64,000 nt of DNA from positions 52,591,048 to 52,655,047 of the forward strand of contig NC_054741.1 of the NCBI RefSeq assembly GCF_018143015.1, written 5' to 3'. Each line of letters begins with the position of its first letter. Positions within the stretch are counted from its first letter, which is position 1. Shown here in pieces: positions 22,401-31,006 of the stretch. Position numbers and translations under genes: made by a program. Under the pieces are notes generated by a model. The model had not been told where the DNA came from and made no database searches. It saw only the letters and a program-made list of their open reading frames with translations. This DNA comes from Lytechinus variegatus (Eukaryota > Echinodermata > Echinoidea > Temnopleuroida > Toxopneustidae).

Positions 22401-25294
22401 CAAGCTGAATTTTCATGTAAAATTATAAAGTTTATCCGTAAATTCATAACCGTCTTAGGGCATGCACTTTTGTAGTCTAGTAATGTGTTGGAAATGTAAT
22501 CTTCACTTTTAGGAGACTCACCAGAACTTGATATACGGTAAGATTTAGGAATCTTGCCAGCCAGTGCATGTATTCTTATGCATTCTTTCATGCATGTTGA
22601 CATTTTCTTGTATTAAAATAGTGATTCTTTAATGTTTCTTTACCATATGCTCCCTTTATCACAGATATCAACTTCAAAATCGGGAGAAAAGGGGGACGAC
22701 AAATCATCAAAGAAGAAGAAACATAGAAGAGGTCGACCGAAAGGATCACAAAATAAGTCGGTTGGTAAGTAGAGTGCAAGTTGCCTAATTAAGTGCCATG
22801 CATTTAAGTCAGATTAGCTGAAGGAGAGAGGTCCTGGGGAGTGTTTCATCAACATTTTTGTCCGACAAGTTGTCAGATCTGACATCTTTCTCTGACTCTG
22901 ATTGGCTGTGAGGCACTGTTACTATGGTAACTGTCGGATAAAATGGGACTTGTCGGATAAAACGTCCGACAAGTCCTTTCATGAAACGCTCCCCCGATTT
23001 CCTCCCCATAGACTTGCATGTATTAGTTCTCAGAATAAGCCGACTTATATCAATACCTCCCAATCAGTACGATTTATCATATTAGCCATGAAGGGTAGGA
23101 ACGTTAAGCAAGTCTTTTATGAATTTAATTTTATTGTCATTTGGGTAACGTGAATAGAGAATATATACCCTATCTTCTTTCATTTTCATATTCAGATAAT
23201 CAAATGTAGGAAGGAGAACACTACTCTATCCCTTTCCATCCCTTGCTATGATATCATTTTACACAGCACAGCATCCCCTCCTGCACAAGCTCATTCCCTC
23301 CAATTATCTGTTCCCTGACTCTCTGAAAAAATCTCACGTTTTCTCTCAAATGTCTCTTGAATTCCCAGGGCCCCGTGACTTGTACATGTAGCTTAGTGAT
23401 AGATAGTGGAGCTGGTTTTTCTGATTGATCACACACAATAATCAGTTCAGTCAATCGTAGAATTCAGCCCCACAATCAATCAATAAGCTTTATGTTATTA
23501 GGCCCAGGTGGGTGTTTCATAAAGCTGTTCGTAAGTTAAGAGCGACTTTAAGAACGACTGGTGATGCTTTCTTGTGGTAAATGACATACAACCAAAATGT
23601 TCATTGGCGATGGTTTACGCGTAAGAAAGGATCACCAGTCGTTCTTAAAGTCGCTCTTAACTTAAGAACAGCTTTATGAAACACCCACCAGGTCCCCTTC
23701 TTACAAAGAGTCATAATTGATCATGGCCCCGTCTTACAAAGAGTTGTGATTGATTCAATCAATCGCAACTATGGAAAGCCAGCAAAGTCAACATATAAAA
23801 TGCATGTTTGTTCCAAAATTTTTTTAGATATGTATGTATATCCATAAATTTATTGATTTTTGACAATTTGGTGTGTTTTCCATTGTGTTCAAAGGATATT
23901 TTTCAAATTTTCTGTAAAAAAAAATTATGACACTGATGGATTTCTATAGAGTTACGATTGATTGGATCACTCTTAAATCTTTGTAAGAAGGGGCTCCGAT
24001 CAATCTCATCTATATGGAAATCCATTATTGTCATAATTTTTTCTTCAGGAAATTTTCACAATGTCCTTTGAAAACAAAGAGAAGCATTCTGAATTGTCAA
24101 GAAAATAGAGAATGTATGAATATACATTATATCTTGCAAGTATTTGAATAAACATGTATTTTAGATGTTGACGTTGCTGGCCTTCCACAGTTGTGATCGA
24201 TTGGATCAGTTGCAACTCTATGTAAGACGGGGCCCAGGTCAGGCCTGGGACCTTGATATCAATCACCCGCACATACAAATCAGTCAGTAGTCACAAAGCT
24301 CTCAGCGCACTCTTTTTGTGGTGTATTAGCACTGTACTCTGCTTCAAACAAAAGCACTCCCCACATATTAAAGGATTATATACCCTGGAATTTTAATCAG
24401 CATCACATATATTCAAAATTAGGAGGACGATTGTGAGTATGATCATATTTTTATGCTGAAAACCATTTTCACACCATTCTAAATTTCTATCTTTGTTTTG
24501 CTGCTGATTCTTTGCGATTCAACTGTCTAACTTGATACACAAGCAACTTCAAACCAGACATCATTACATATATTCATATAAATCACATTTTTCTTTAACT
24601 TATCAGTATTCATAGTTTTCCAAAGTAAAAAGTTGCCTAAGACTAACTTGGGTGTGAATTTATGACATTATTTTATTATCTTTATGTTCTCTTTTGGTTA
24701 TCGTTGGATATGGTTGGAAGTGATTAGTTTTTAAAGTACTTCTTTGAATGCATCAGCTAATGGGAAATCCATCAGCCCATTTCATTGAAATGGGGAACAT
24801 ATGGGTAGATCTCATTTAAAAATCTTGATCTTTGCTGCAGAAAGGTATATTTTTCCACCTAAAAATAAAAGCTTCCCTTTTATTCTCAATTGATTACTTG
24901 TATGTATACTTGTAAAAATCATAAATATGGTTAAGAATGTTAAAAATGATGAGGGGAGTGGTGTTATAATTGGAAAGGTGAAATGAAAATACTAGATATT
25001 TGGACTACACAAAGAAAACCATACTGTATCAAGCAATTTGTTAATATTCTTTTTCCAGTCATCTATAAAATTCTGGATCCATCTTAATTTTCTATCATTT
25101 TGCATATTTTTTTCTTTGTTTCAGAGGAGATTGAGGAAGAACGAGAGCGCGATTTATATTCCAACTTACCCACTGATAAGGCCTTTGTGTATGCTGTGGT
25201 GCTAGCTGAAATCAATGAAAAGATACAGATGCAAAGCCAAGGGTGGAAACCCAAAACTGATCGACATCATAAGAAGAAATCAAAGAAACCCTGA
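7352..25294 (+). CDS. UPF0547 (C16orf87-like) zinc-ribbon / AT-hook protein, five coding exons, 180 aa
   Basis: Joined exons 7352-7411, 20778-20889, 22162-22262, 22665-22764 and 25125-25294 give 543 nt (180 codons plus TGA); all introns are GT-AG and phases agree. The N-terminus carries a compact cysteine cluster (C14, C17, C25, C28, C30; CX2C-X7-CX2CXC), as in the UPF0547 zinc-ribbon domain. Next comes the family signature KRRRTERVRRE (65-75), a basic Ser/Lys linker with an AT-hook-like RRGRPKGS (112-119), an acidic segment, and the conserved C-terminal DLYSNLPTDKAFVYAVVLAEIN (split here as DLYSNL, DKAFV and LAEIN, 134-155). A lysine-rich tail of about 20 residues makes it longer than the ~150-residue human homologue. 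Zinc binding, an AT-hook and basic runs suggest a nuclear protein; I recall that the human protein co-purifies with HDAC/MIER corepressors, but nothing here tests that. The start is the first ATG after an in-frame TAA at 7322. Confidence 0.9.
9570..9642 (-). CDS. Possible first coding exon of an unidentified minus-strand gene
   Basis: Reading down from 9642, an ATG opens 24 codons (MATESIAELKPEAWEF then GRKFKKRT) and reaches a strong donor CCG|GTGAGT at 9570/9569, phase 1. An in-frame TAG lies just upstream of the ATG. The nearby sequence (9430-9480, 9690-9720) is CpG-richer than its surroundings, and a TATAAATA lies at about 9664-9671, though it is too close to the ATG for a normal TATA-initiated transcript. 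I cannot find the next exon on the minus strand and do not recognise the peptide. It could be a nested gene, a decayed duplicate or chance. Confidence 0.28.
10151..10260. mobile_element. Solo arm of a TTAAAGG-ended MITE
   Basis: Begins TTAAAGGGGAATTTCACCC, then 'gatgaaaatatgagaaaaatcattt'. It resembles the terminal layout of the palindromic MITEs at 25733, 26782 and 38515, but no matching inverted arm was found. Confidence 0.35.
10502..11060. mobile_element. 560 bp MITE with CCGGGGGGCCGGGCACTT termini
   Basis: The left end CCCGGGGGGCCGGGCACTT continues into GAGTGGATACCATGCGCGACC (split as GAGTGGATACC + ATGCGCGACC). The right end is GGTCGCGCATGGTATCCACTC followed by a C run and GG. Internally, short blocks recur: 'cgtgtttagggtc', 'gtgtttagagtcc', 'acttgtttaggggttc', 'acttgttaagggta', 'acttgttaaggggtg'. 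It has no coding content and lies in intron 1 of the UPF0547 gene. Confidence 0.75.
11218..11330. repeat. CAT/CAC-type triplet microsatellite
   Basis: Imperfect TCATCA/CACCA triplets (tcgtcatcatcatcatcacc...), followed by T-rich runs. Confidence 0.85.
11663..11843. mobile_element. hAT-type MITE, 181 bp, with 8 bp target duplication
   Basis: Inverted ends CATAGGCGGCGGAAGC and GCTTCCGCCGCCAATG are flanked by exact direct copies of ATTGAAAC (11655-11662 and 11844-11851). An 8 bp duplication fits hAT-superfamily integration. The interior is C/T-rich with two copies of a 'ttttttttgcttgtcaa' block. Non-coding. Confidence 0.85.
11852..12450. other. Intron sequence, nothing recognised
   Basis: AT-rich, with a C run and CTCTCTCT/CTATCTAT microsatellite at 12006-12050. 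No coding or element structure is supported. Confidence 0.4.
12455..12670. repeat. Pair of CCCCCCCC-AAAAAAAA blocks in diverged repeat context
   Basis: Two similar segments (about 12465-12560 and 12605-12670) each carry a C run followed by an A run, and share 'gaaggtaattttg.c.cacgta' wording. It looks like a partial duplication of a repeat. Confidence 0.4.
12820..12900. mobile_element. Short foldback fragment around a C run
   Basis: 'caatagggggatcgggca' on the left and 'ccccccgatccgccactg' on the right are roughly inverted, with about 20 C between. It resembles the GGCGGATCC-ended MITE family but is much reduced. Confidence 0.35.
13631..13822. repeat. ~190 bp segment repeated in direct orientation at 20100-20306
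   Basis: Starts GTGAATACAAAAATTATTCC and continues with 'caagttactaatgaaaaata', 'gcaactgtatggaaattagta', 'cattggcataccata' and 'tagattcaccacaggcagg'. The second copy keeps all blocks with about 10-15% differences by eye and some small indels. Confidence 0.85.
13852..15783. mobile_element. 1.9 kb nested element with GGGGCCTGTTGCATGA termini
   Basis: Left end GGGGCCTGTTGCATGA, right end TCATGCAACAGGCCCC. Pairing continues with gaps for over 100 bp ('gagcgata', 'accattctt', 'gtttcac'). It is inserted within the larger long-TIR element. The central ~1.6 kb is AT-rich and non-coding. Confidence 0.7.
16080..16537. mobile_element. 460 bp MITE with CCTAAAGCTACGCAC-type ends
   Basis: Left end ATGTATGATGGGGGGACC then TAAAGCTACGCACT. 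The right end is AGTGGTGCGTAGCTTTAGG, repeated once more, then ACCCCCGACCATACAT. A third direct copy of 'gtcctaaagctacgcac' lies at 16290. Nested in the 3.6 kb element. Confidence 0.65.
17115..17600. mobile_element. ~485 bp palindromic MITE
   Basis: The left arm runs CTCGTCCGTGTAGGCA, 'aaatggggtagaatgggg', 'gatgaaggtctat..tggcacagaatcctgacat', 'accctcaaaaaagaggaaa'. The right arm is the reverse complement: 'ttcctcttttttgagggt', 'tgtcaggattctgtg', 'atagaccttcatcc', 'cctattctacccca', TGCCTAGC...ACACAGACGAG. The unpaired centre is only about 100 bp. Confidence 0.75.
17985..18065. repeat. GC-rich hairpin, CCCGGGGGG/CCTCCCGCGCGG
   Basis: 'actcccggggggtgggtgcgg' (read in parts) is followed by 'gggattcacccctcccgcg', giving a strong local stem in otherwise AT-rich intron sequence. 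It is probably the eroded end of a repeat. Confidence 0.35.
18134..19380. mobile_element. ~1.25 kb inverted-repeat element with TAGGCCTGGGA ends
   Basis: Left TAGGCCTGGGAGTAAACATCG with nearby 'gatcgaatggttcgattgg'; right 'caatcgaatcattcgatta' and GACAATCGTCCCAGGCCTA. Terminal pairing is short and imperfect, and no target duplication was found. The middle has 'tgtgtgtgtgagggagagag' and a G-rich block (18905-18930). Confidence 0.45.
19415..19537. repeat. Tandem duplication, 2 x 62 bp
   Basis: The unit beginning AACTCCTTTGCTATTCGTTC and ending 'atgacaaacacagtac' occurs at 19415-19476 and again at 19477-19537, differing at only a few bases. Confidence 0.9.
20004..20103. repeat. AT-rich inverted repeat adjoining the repeated 190 bp segment
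   Basis: 'acaaataataaaatttaaca' at the left and 'ataaattttattatttgtg' at the right pair across about 60 bp. The right arm runs directly into the segment at 20100-20306. Confidence 0.6.
20100..20306. repeat. Second copy of the ~190 bp segment at 13631-13822
   Basis: Same block order as the first copy, direct orientation, 6.5 kb downstream. It has neither of the flanks that bound the first copy inside the long-TIR element, so it is likely a fragment of a related, longer element. Confidence 0.8.
20455..20661 (+). mobile_element. SINE 3' portion (tRNA-derived family of echinoid type)
   Basis: Contains 'aatgaccgcggtaat', 'tgtaaagcgcttagacacgt', 'gtattaagcgctgtaaaaag' and a final GCGGATTATTATTATT tail. 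The 'aagcgc..gcgctgtaaaaagcgg + ATT' ending is what I associate with sea-urchin SINE2-type elements. A clear tRNA-like head is not visible. It ends about 115 bp before exon 2 of the UPF0547 gene. Confidence 0.6.
20778..20889 (+). CDS. UPF0547 gene, coding exon 2
   Basis: Acceptor TTTTTTTGTCAG|GTT, donor GGAG|GTAAGA, phase 0 in and phase 1 out. Encodes VPVACKECRCGHSFFTKKLL and on to residue 57, including the CX2CXC half of the zinc ribbon. Confidence 0.92.
21072..21458. mobile_element. hAT-type MITE, 387 bp
   Basis: Left end CATGGTGCTACATAAC, right end TTATGTAGCACCCTG. The flanking 8-mers CTATCTGG (21064-21071) and CTATCCGG (21459-21466) differ at one base and are read as a target duplication. 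Internal 'cttgccc..gggcaag' words repeat several times. In intron 2 of the UPF0547 gene. Confidence 0.75.
22162..22262 (+). CDS. UPF0547 gene, coding exon 3
   Basis: Acceptor TTTCTTTGGCAG, donor AGG|GTAAGT; phase 1 in, phase 0 out. Encodes residues 58-91 with the diagnostic KRRRTERVRRE block followed by RPDYYSASEFENHLRR. Confidence 0.93.
22665..22764 (+). CDS. UPF0547 gene, coding exon 4
   Basis: Acceptor CCCTTTATCACAG, donor GTTG|GTAAGT; phase 0 in, phase 1 out. Encodes residues 92-124: a Ser/Lys linker, KKKKHRRGRPKGSQNK with an AT-hook-like GRP core. Confidence 0.9.
22836..22995. mobile_element. 160 bp MITE with GGGGAGTGTTTCAT ends
   Basis: Left GGGGAGTGTTTCATCAACA with 'tttgtccgacaagttgtc'; right 'aaacgtccgacaagtcc' and ATGAAACGCTCCCC. 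A third 'tgtcggataaaa' block lies inside. About 70 bp into intron 4. Confidence 0.8.
23507..23689. mobile_element. 183 bp palindromic MITE with ~57 bp near-perfect arms
   Basis: Left arm GGTGGGTGTTTCATAAAGCT to 'aagaacgactggtg'; right arm 'caccagtcgttctt' to AGCTTTATGAAACACCCACC. The arms differ by only a few bases and the unpaired centre is about 65 bp, so it is relatively young. In intron 4 of the UPF0547 gene. Confidence 0.85.
23691..24234. mobile_element. Overlapping pair of CTTACAAAGAG-ended palindromic MITEs
   Basis: Left ends at 23691 (GTCCCCTTCTTACAAAGAG) and 23725 (GGCCCCGTCTTACAAAGAG). Matching right ends near 23996 (CTTTGTAAGAAGGGGC) and 24234 (CTATGTAAGACGGGGCC). All share 'gattgat..atcaatc..aactatggaaagccagca'. 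The same family brackets the nest at 30820. Confidence 0.7.
24235..25124. other. Remainder of UPF0547 intron 4, nothing recognised
   Basis: AT-rich sequence with no inverted-repeat or tandem structure detected by eye. It ends in the acceptor TTTCTTTGTTTCAG. Confidence 0.5.
25125..25294 (+). CDS. UPF0547 gene, terminal coding exon 5
   Basis: Acceptor TTTGTTTCAG|AGGAG, phase 1 in, stop TGA at 25292-25294. Encodes residues 125-180: an acidic EEIEEERERD run, the conserved LYSNLPTDKAFVYAVVLAEI core, then a Lys/His-rich tail absent from the human homologue as I remember it. Confidence 0.93.
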
Positions 25295-25732
25295 TCCGAA
25301 GCATTGTGAGAACGCAACGGATGAAAAACGTTCCTATTAATGTGTGCCATTCAGAAGCAGGATAATTTGTATCATTGTAAGCTGGATGTGAAGACGTGCA
25401 TTTCTTCCTCTGTGTAAAGGGGACTGCAGAGACGTTTGAGCCTGTACACCTTCAAGTGAACTCAACGCATTTGACTTAACTGGACAGATGATACACTCTA
25501 TGTATGTGATGTTATCACTGCTCATGATGGATAGTGCTTTCAATCACCAATGGTGATTATTAACATGTCATGTGCGCATTATCACTACCTATGACATTCA
25601 ACGCTCCTCATCAATAGAGTCCTGAGCCCAGATGCTCCTCAATGTATATTTTCCATGGTTTTCACATATACATGTATGTTATGTCACAATTCAAATAATA
25701 ACTTGCTCTGCATTTTCAGGCATTACATGCAT
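25295..25732 (+). other. Probable 3' UTR of the UPF0547 gene
   Basis: Follows the stop codon directly. No AATAAA is present before 25732; the first candidates lie inside or after the next MITE (CTAAATAAATGG near 25768, GAATAAACTTT near 26093). The transcript end may therefore lie within the repeat. Confidence 0.45.
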
Positions 25733-26324
25733 TTAAAGGGATAGCACGGGCTGAAAATTTTTATATCTAAATAAATGGAGTAAAATTCACAGAGCAAAAT
25801 GCTGAAAATTTCATCAAAATCGGATAACAAATAACAAAGTTATTAAATTTTAAAGTTTATCAATATTTTGTGAAAATAGCCATATGCACATAGTCATGAA
25901 TATTCATTAGGTGGGCTGATGATGTCACATCCCCACTTTCCTTTTTCTTATGTTATTACATGAAATCATAAATGTTTCATTCATGTGTAAATGATGTGTC
26001 TCCATTATGAAGAAATAAGTTTCGGCAATGAATAAATAATGCACTTAACCAATTGTTAATCCATTCGTTTTAGTTCTTGGTAGAACATTTTTGAATAAAC
26101 TTTATTTCATATAATAAAATACAAAAGAACAAGTGGGGGTATGACATCATCAGCCCACCTAATGAATATAAGACATGCCTAGAACTGTTTCACCGGAATA
26201 ATGCAAATCTTTATAACTTTGTTATTTGCTATCCGATTTTGATCAAATTTTCAGCATTTTGCTTTGTGAATTTTACTCTATTTATTGAGATATAAATACC
26301 TCCAGCCTGGACCATCTCTTTAAA
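25733..26324. mobile_element. Palindromic MITE, family B, copy 1 (592 bp)
   Basis: Left TTTAAAGGGATAGCACGGGC, right CAGCCTGGACCATCTCTTTAA. Arms of about 190 bp pair through 'ctgaaaatttcatcaaaatc', 'ataacaaagttat' and 'attaggtgggctgatgatgt'. The unpaired centre is about 170 bp. Non-coding. Confidence 0.88.
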
Positions 26325-26781
26325 AGCTCTGCCCAGTTTAAGTGATCAGTAACACAATTCAGACGTTATTGCCACTTGTTATCCATAGCACAAACATGTT
26401 CATGTGTGATAGTTGATCACAAGTGCCAATCAATGACCAGTGTTGATAAAGTAGCATTTAGTCGTGAAGGGACAGTGATTTTCCGTTTTAGTTCTTTGCA
26501 CTTCTGTTAAAATTTGTTGCACCTTTGCAAAATGAAATTTATATTTTTGCTGTGTTGCCTACATTTTCTGTGACAAAACAGAATTTCCATTCCAGATCAA
26601 GTTTGAAAGGGAAGTACAAGTTTTTATGAATGGAAAAAGCCATTTCTTTAAATGGAAAATCACTAGTTGTGCAGTCTATTACCATTGCTGGTTGATAGTA
26701 CTATCCATTGCGAGTGGTGATAATGGCTGAAAGGGAGATTTTGTCATTATTCCTGTTGGATACAGGAGCCTAGCTATTCTT
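26325..26781. other. Intergenic sequence between two MITEs
   Basis: No element, exon or tandem structure recognised. AT-rich. Confidence 0.4.
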
Positions 26782-27365
26782 TTAAAGGGAAACCAAAACC
26801 CAAGAAGAGAAGCAATCTTATTGGAAAGAGTAAAATGAGAGGAACAATTTAAATAAAGTTCCATCAAAATCGGTTATGAAATAAGCAAGTTATGGACGAT
26901 TAAAACGTCTTGTTGTACTTACTATGTGGATCCTCAAATTGGCAAACGTGCTTCAAAATGGCTGATTTTGTGGACAACTCTCTATTTGTTTTGTACACAT
27001 ATTTTCAGATTTTCCCCTTTATATTACATATTTCACATTATCTCCTGACCTTGGCATATATGGTGTGGATTATATTTTCCCATGACATATGTTGTGCTCA
27101 GAAAAAGGCAAGATGCAGTTTGAAAGATAATGAGGAAAATCTGAAAATTTGTGTACAAAACAAATGGAGAGTTGTCCACAAAATCAGCCATTTTGAAGCA
27201 CGTTTGCCAATTTGAGGATGCCCATAGAAAGTAAAACATGAGTTTTCAAACTCCCATAACTTGCTTATTTCATAACCGATTTTGATGAAACTTTTTTTAA
27301 ATTGTTCCTCTCATTTTACTCTTTCCAATAAGATTACTTCTCTTCTTGGGTTTTGGTTTCCTTTA
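26782..27365. mobile_element. Palindromic MITE, family C (584 bp)
   Basis: Left TTAAAGGGAAACCAAAACCC, right GGGTTTTGGTTTCCTTTAA. Arms of about 210 bp pair through 'agagaagcaatcttattgga', 'ccatcaaaatcggttatgaa', 'aaattggcaaacgtgcttca' and 'gccattttg/caaaatggc'. A short second pair (gaaaatctgaaaatttgtgt / cacatattttcagattttcc) extends the stem nearly to the centre. Confidence 0.9.
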
Positions 27366-30024
27366 ATATGCCTACAGGAATTAAATAATTCAATAGTTAA
27401 AGGTGGTATGGTTATATATTATAAGAGTAAATATGAAGTTGCAATATTGTAGATACCAGGGCTTCTTTCTGCTCAAAGTAATCCCTATACCATTTCTTAC
27501 TTACACAATGTGGAGTATGAAAAGCCTGATCTCAGCATGAACACCAGAGAGGGGATGTAAAGAGTTTGATATAGAAAGCTATGCTATCGTTTAGAATTTA
27601 TGACAAAATGGACATTGTAAGTAATATCCTAACTTTTATGCAGTCTAATCATCTTTTCATGTTGCTGCAATCAAGCTAGTGTGAATGTGAAATGGAAAAA
27701 GTACAGTCAATGGGAGAAGTTTGATATAGCAGGCAAGGTTCAACAGCCCTCAGGCGCCTGCTTCCAACCTCTCACTGGTTGAAAAAGATCTCATAATTTG
27801 CTTTCACACTACCAAAGTGCCCATGACCTTGGAAAAATCCCTGAGAAGGTTCTCATACTTTTGACAAGTAGCTACTATTTACTATTGCTGGTATCTCCTG
27901 GGAATATAACATTAGGGTAGATCATGGCAAATTTCCTGATTAAATGATTCCTGGCATTCTCAAACATATAGGTGGTCTGACTACGCCTTGTAAGGGTGTT
28001 GAATACAAAAATAACATTGTAGTGAAATTCTAATGTAAAAGTAATTTTGATGTCAAATAAACCTTTTATGACATTTTGAAGTTGGCATTATTTCAAGAAA
28101 AATTGTAAGGCATAAGAAAATGTACCAGGAAGAAAACTAAGCATGATGATTACTTGGAGCTACAACCTGTAAGGACATTCTTGTTTTAATGTGATGATTA
28201 GTGTGACCATCCAGCGCAAACCCACAATAATCTTATGAAAATGAAAAAGCAACTCTTCAGGTCTAAAGTTATTTAGAAACTTGACAAAATTAAACAACTA
28301 AAGCCCATATGAGTTGATTGGAGGCTGAAGAATATCCGTAGAACAAAAACAAACTGTGTCTGGACTTTGGGGTTCACTCAAGTTATGAAAGGCACATACT
28401 TTGCAGGATCTATTGAAATTAAAATAAAATATATATCTTGTCTTGTGTTTGATTACATGTAGGTTCACTCTTAATTTTTTGACTGGAAATCCAAAAGAAG
28501 GGAAAGGTTTTACATGCTTGAATTTTTATTTTGAAGCCCAGATTAGCTTTTTGAATTTGGACTGGATGATGACATACGTGTATGCATATATATGGGGCTG
28601 AGCACATTTTTACACTTATGCATTTTAGTCTACTATCAACTTCTCCCATATTATGCATGTGACCTCTCGACCGTATCAACCACTTAAATTGGCAGTGTTG
28701 TCCTTAGTACATGTATGTATCTTGTACATTATTTTCATTCATATTTTCTTGTGCTATACCACATTGGTATTGACCAACAGGGTACTTTTTGAATTGGACA
28801 TTGGACCAACTGTTGTAAAAGACCAAACAGACATTTGTGTAATGGACCAAATAAAGAGTAGACATATTAATGATTTTCATGTCAAAGTATGATTAGACCA
28901 TGGAAGAATAAGACAATTTTTTGTTATCTTAAAAGCCCTTTGAGCTGGATATTACATCAATTGATGATTAAAAAAAGTGGTGTAAACCATTTGGTTATTG
29001 GACCACATTTCTTTTGAATGAAATGGTTCTAAATCAAAGAAGGAAAAATAGACAACATTATGCCACCATACAGTTATTGCACCAATAATTGATGGATAAA
29101 ATGGAAGATGTGTCTCCCAATTATGATATTATCTAACCAGTAAATCACATCACAATCATAAAAAGGACATAAAGTCAACGATCTTACTATATTTTCATTA
29201 ACGCAATGTGATCATGTTAGAAATCAGCAAAGTTTATATGGAATTTGATATGGGTACATGTAGTTCAATACCATTGAATGTTTTTGAACTAGTGGAGGTT
29301 GGTATTTTAATGTTAGATTATCAGCAGCAAAATAACGCCTATAACACGATATATCACTTGTCTGAAAATACATTTATATGTGTTCATTATGAGCAGCTAT
29401 TCTGTGAGAGCAGGAAGGGGGGGAAGAAGTAAGGCCTTCAGCTGTGCTATCTCATGAAATGTGGGCGTTTGTGTACCAACTTGCAAAGTTCTGAGTTGGT
29501 TTAAAGCAATGCAGAGCAGCATTTTTGGTCAATTAAAAATTATTAACTTTTCATAATCTACAATATTTTGGTTGTGTTATGATATATCAACATAATCATA
29601 AAGCATTATTGAATATTCATTATTGCATAATTTCAATAACAAATTATCGCCCAGCATTCTTTTGAACCTAGAAGTCATTTTAGCCCAATTTTGAATCTTT
29701 GAGACTACTGCAATGAATTTAATAGTGCGAAAGATGTTGAGCACTGTGTTAGTATAAAGAGCTGAAAGTTAATCTGTTTAATACATGTGCGACAACAGAT
29801 AAAAATCTCAGCTAGAAATAAGCTTACTGAAAAATCTTTCCAACTCATTCCGCGCAATACATGGTGTTTGTTGCAATTTTCAGCATAAGCTTGGCTCACG
29901 TATACTTTAATGCTGATATGATTACTTTTTTAGGTGAAAGGTCATTGTATACCTGAAATACCTTTCTGAAACACCATTTGAGGGATCGACATCACACTTT
30001 TTGGTGTATGTAAGTGAGGATGAC
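27366..30024. other. Intergenic 2.7 kb, nothing recognised
   Basis: AT-rich. 28780-29120 has a loose recurrence of 'ggacca/gaccaaa' words. No coding exon, SINE or inverted-repeat element is supported. Confidence 0.4.
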
Positions 30025-30148
30025 CTGGGTCCCGTAAGGATTATTCGTACGCTTGATTTTTACGATTGATTGTACATTGTATTCAATGGAATTAATCGTA
30101 GAGAAATGTGTCTACGATCATTGCTAAGCCTTGTGTTACGGGCCCCTG
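30025..30148. mobile_element. ~124 bp MITE with GGGTCCCGTAA ends
   Basis: Left GGGTCCCGTAAGGATTATTCG, right TTGTGTTACGGGCCC, with internal 'tacgattgattgta' and 'attaatcgtag' pairing. Confidence 0.6.
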
Positions 30149-30187
30149 ATCATAGATAAGGTCACAAGTTAAGTCATTTAGTTCCAT

Positions 30188-30373
30188 CTGTCACATCGTT
30201 CCGTGCAAGCCTTGCGGGTGAGTTGAGGATGATTGCCCGCAACTCCCCCGCAACAAAGTTTGAACATGTTAAAAACTGTGTAAAGACTTGCGTGCGCATC
30301 TGTGGTTGACATGCGGGTAGAAAACTTAGTTACCGGCAAGTCACATGCAAGGCTTTTACGCAACGATGTGACA
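30188..30373. mobile_element. 186 bp MITE with GTCACATCGTT ends
   Basis: Left TGTCACATCGTTCCGTGCAA then 'gccttgcggg'; right 'gcaaggcttttacgc' then AACGATGTGACA. GC-richer than its surroundings. Confidence 0.75.
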
Positions 30374-31006
30374 AGGCCTAAACATACATAAGCAAGTGCC
30401 TATTTGAGGAATTAACTTCAAAATTTGCACATTGGATGAATGAAGATCTGATCAAATGTCAGAGATCATTATTTTATTTTTAGTTAGGTAATGTCTGTTA
30501 TGAGAACAACGAGGGCATGAACTTTTAGTCCAGTCGAGAATCCATCTAGTTTAGGTATGCATTTTGTAATATGATAAACGATTTGAAATATGTTGACTGT
30601 AGTAAACCTGATTGTTTTGTTTATGAGATATACTGAAGTTCATATTGAATGTTAATATGTACAGAGATATATGTATTACATGTCATTTTAATCACTTTAT
30701 TAAAAGAATAAGAAAAAAAATGTCTATTGAAATGTTAACCATTATTAAAGAAAAGAAAATCTCAGATTCTTGTACTTTAGTCAGTCAGTTTGTTTTACTT
30801 ACAGCAGTGGTGTGACCTGGGTCCTTTCTTACAAAGAGTTGCGATAGATCTAATCAACTACAACTATGGAAAGCCAGCAATGCCAAAATGCAAAAACGTT
30901 ATATAATCGTTGTCTTGACAACTTGGTTTGCTCCTTGTTTTGTACAAAGGACTTTGTGCCAATTTCCTGTAAGGAAAAAAATGTGACAAGGATAGGTTTC
31001 CATATA

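Noticed and set aside
23254..23454. 66-codon minus-strand frame in UPF0547 intron 4
   Set aside because: Antisense intronic frame without domain features; likely chance.
29208..29432. 74-codon frame with normal-looking amino-acid composition
   Set aside because: No recognisable domain, no splice signals of quality, no neighbouring exon.
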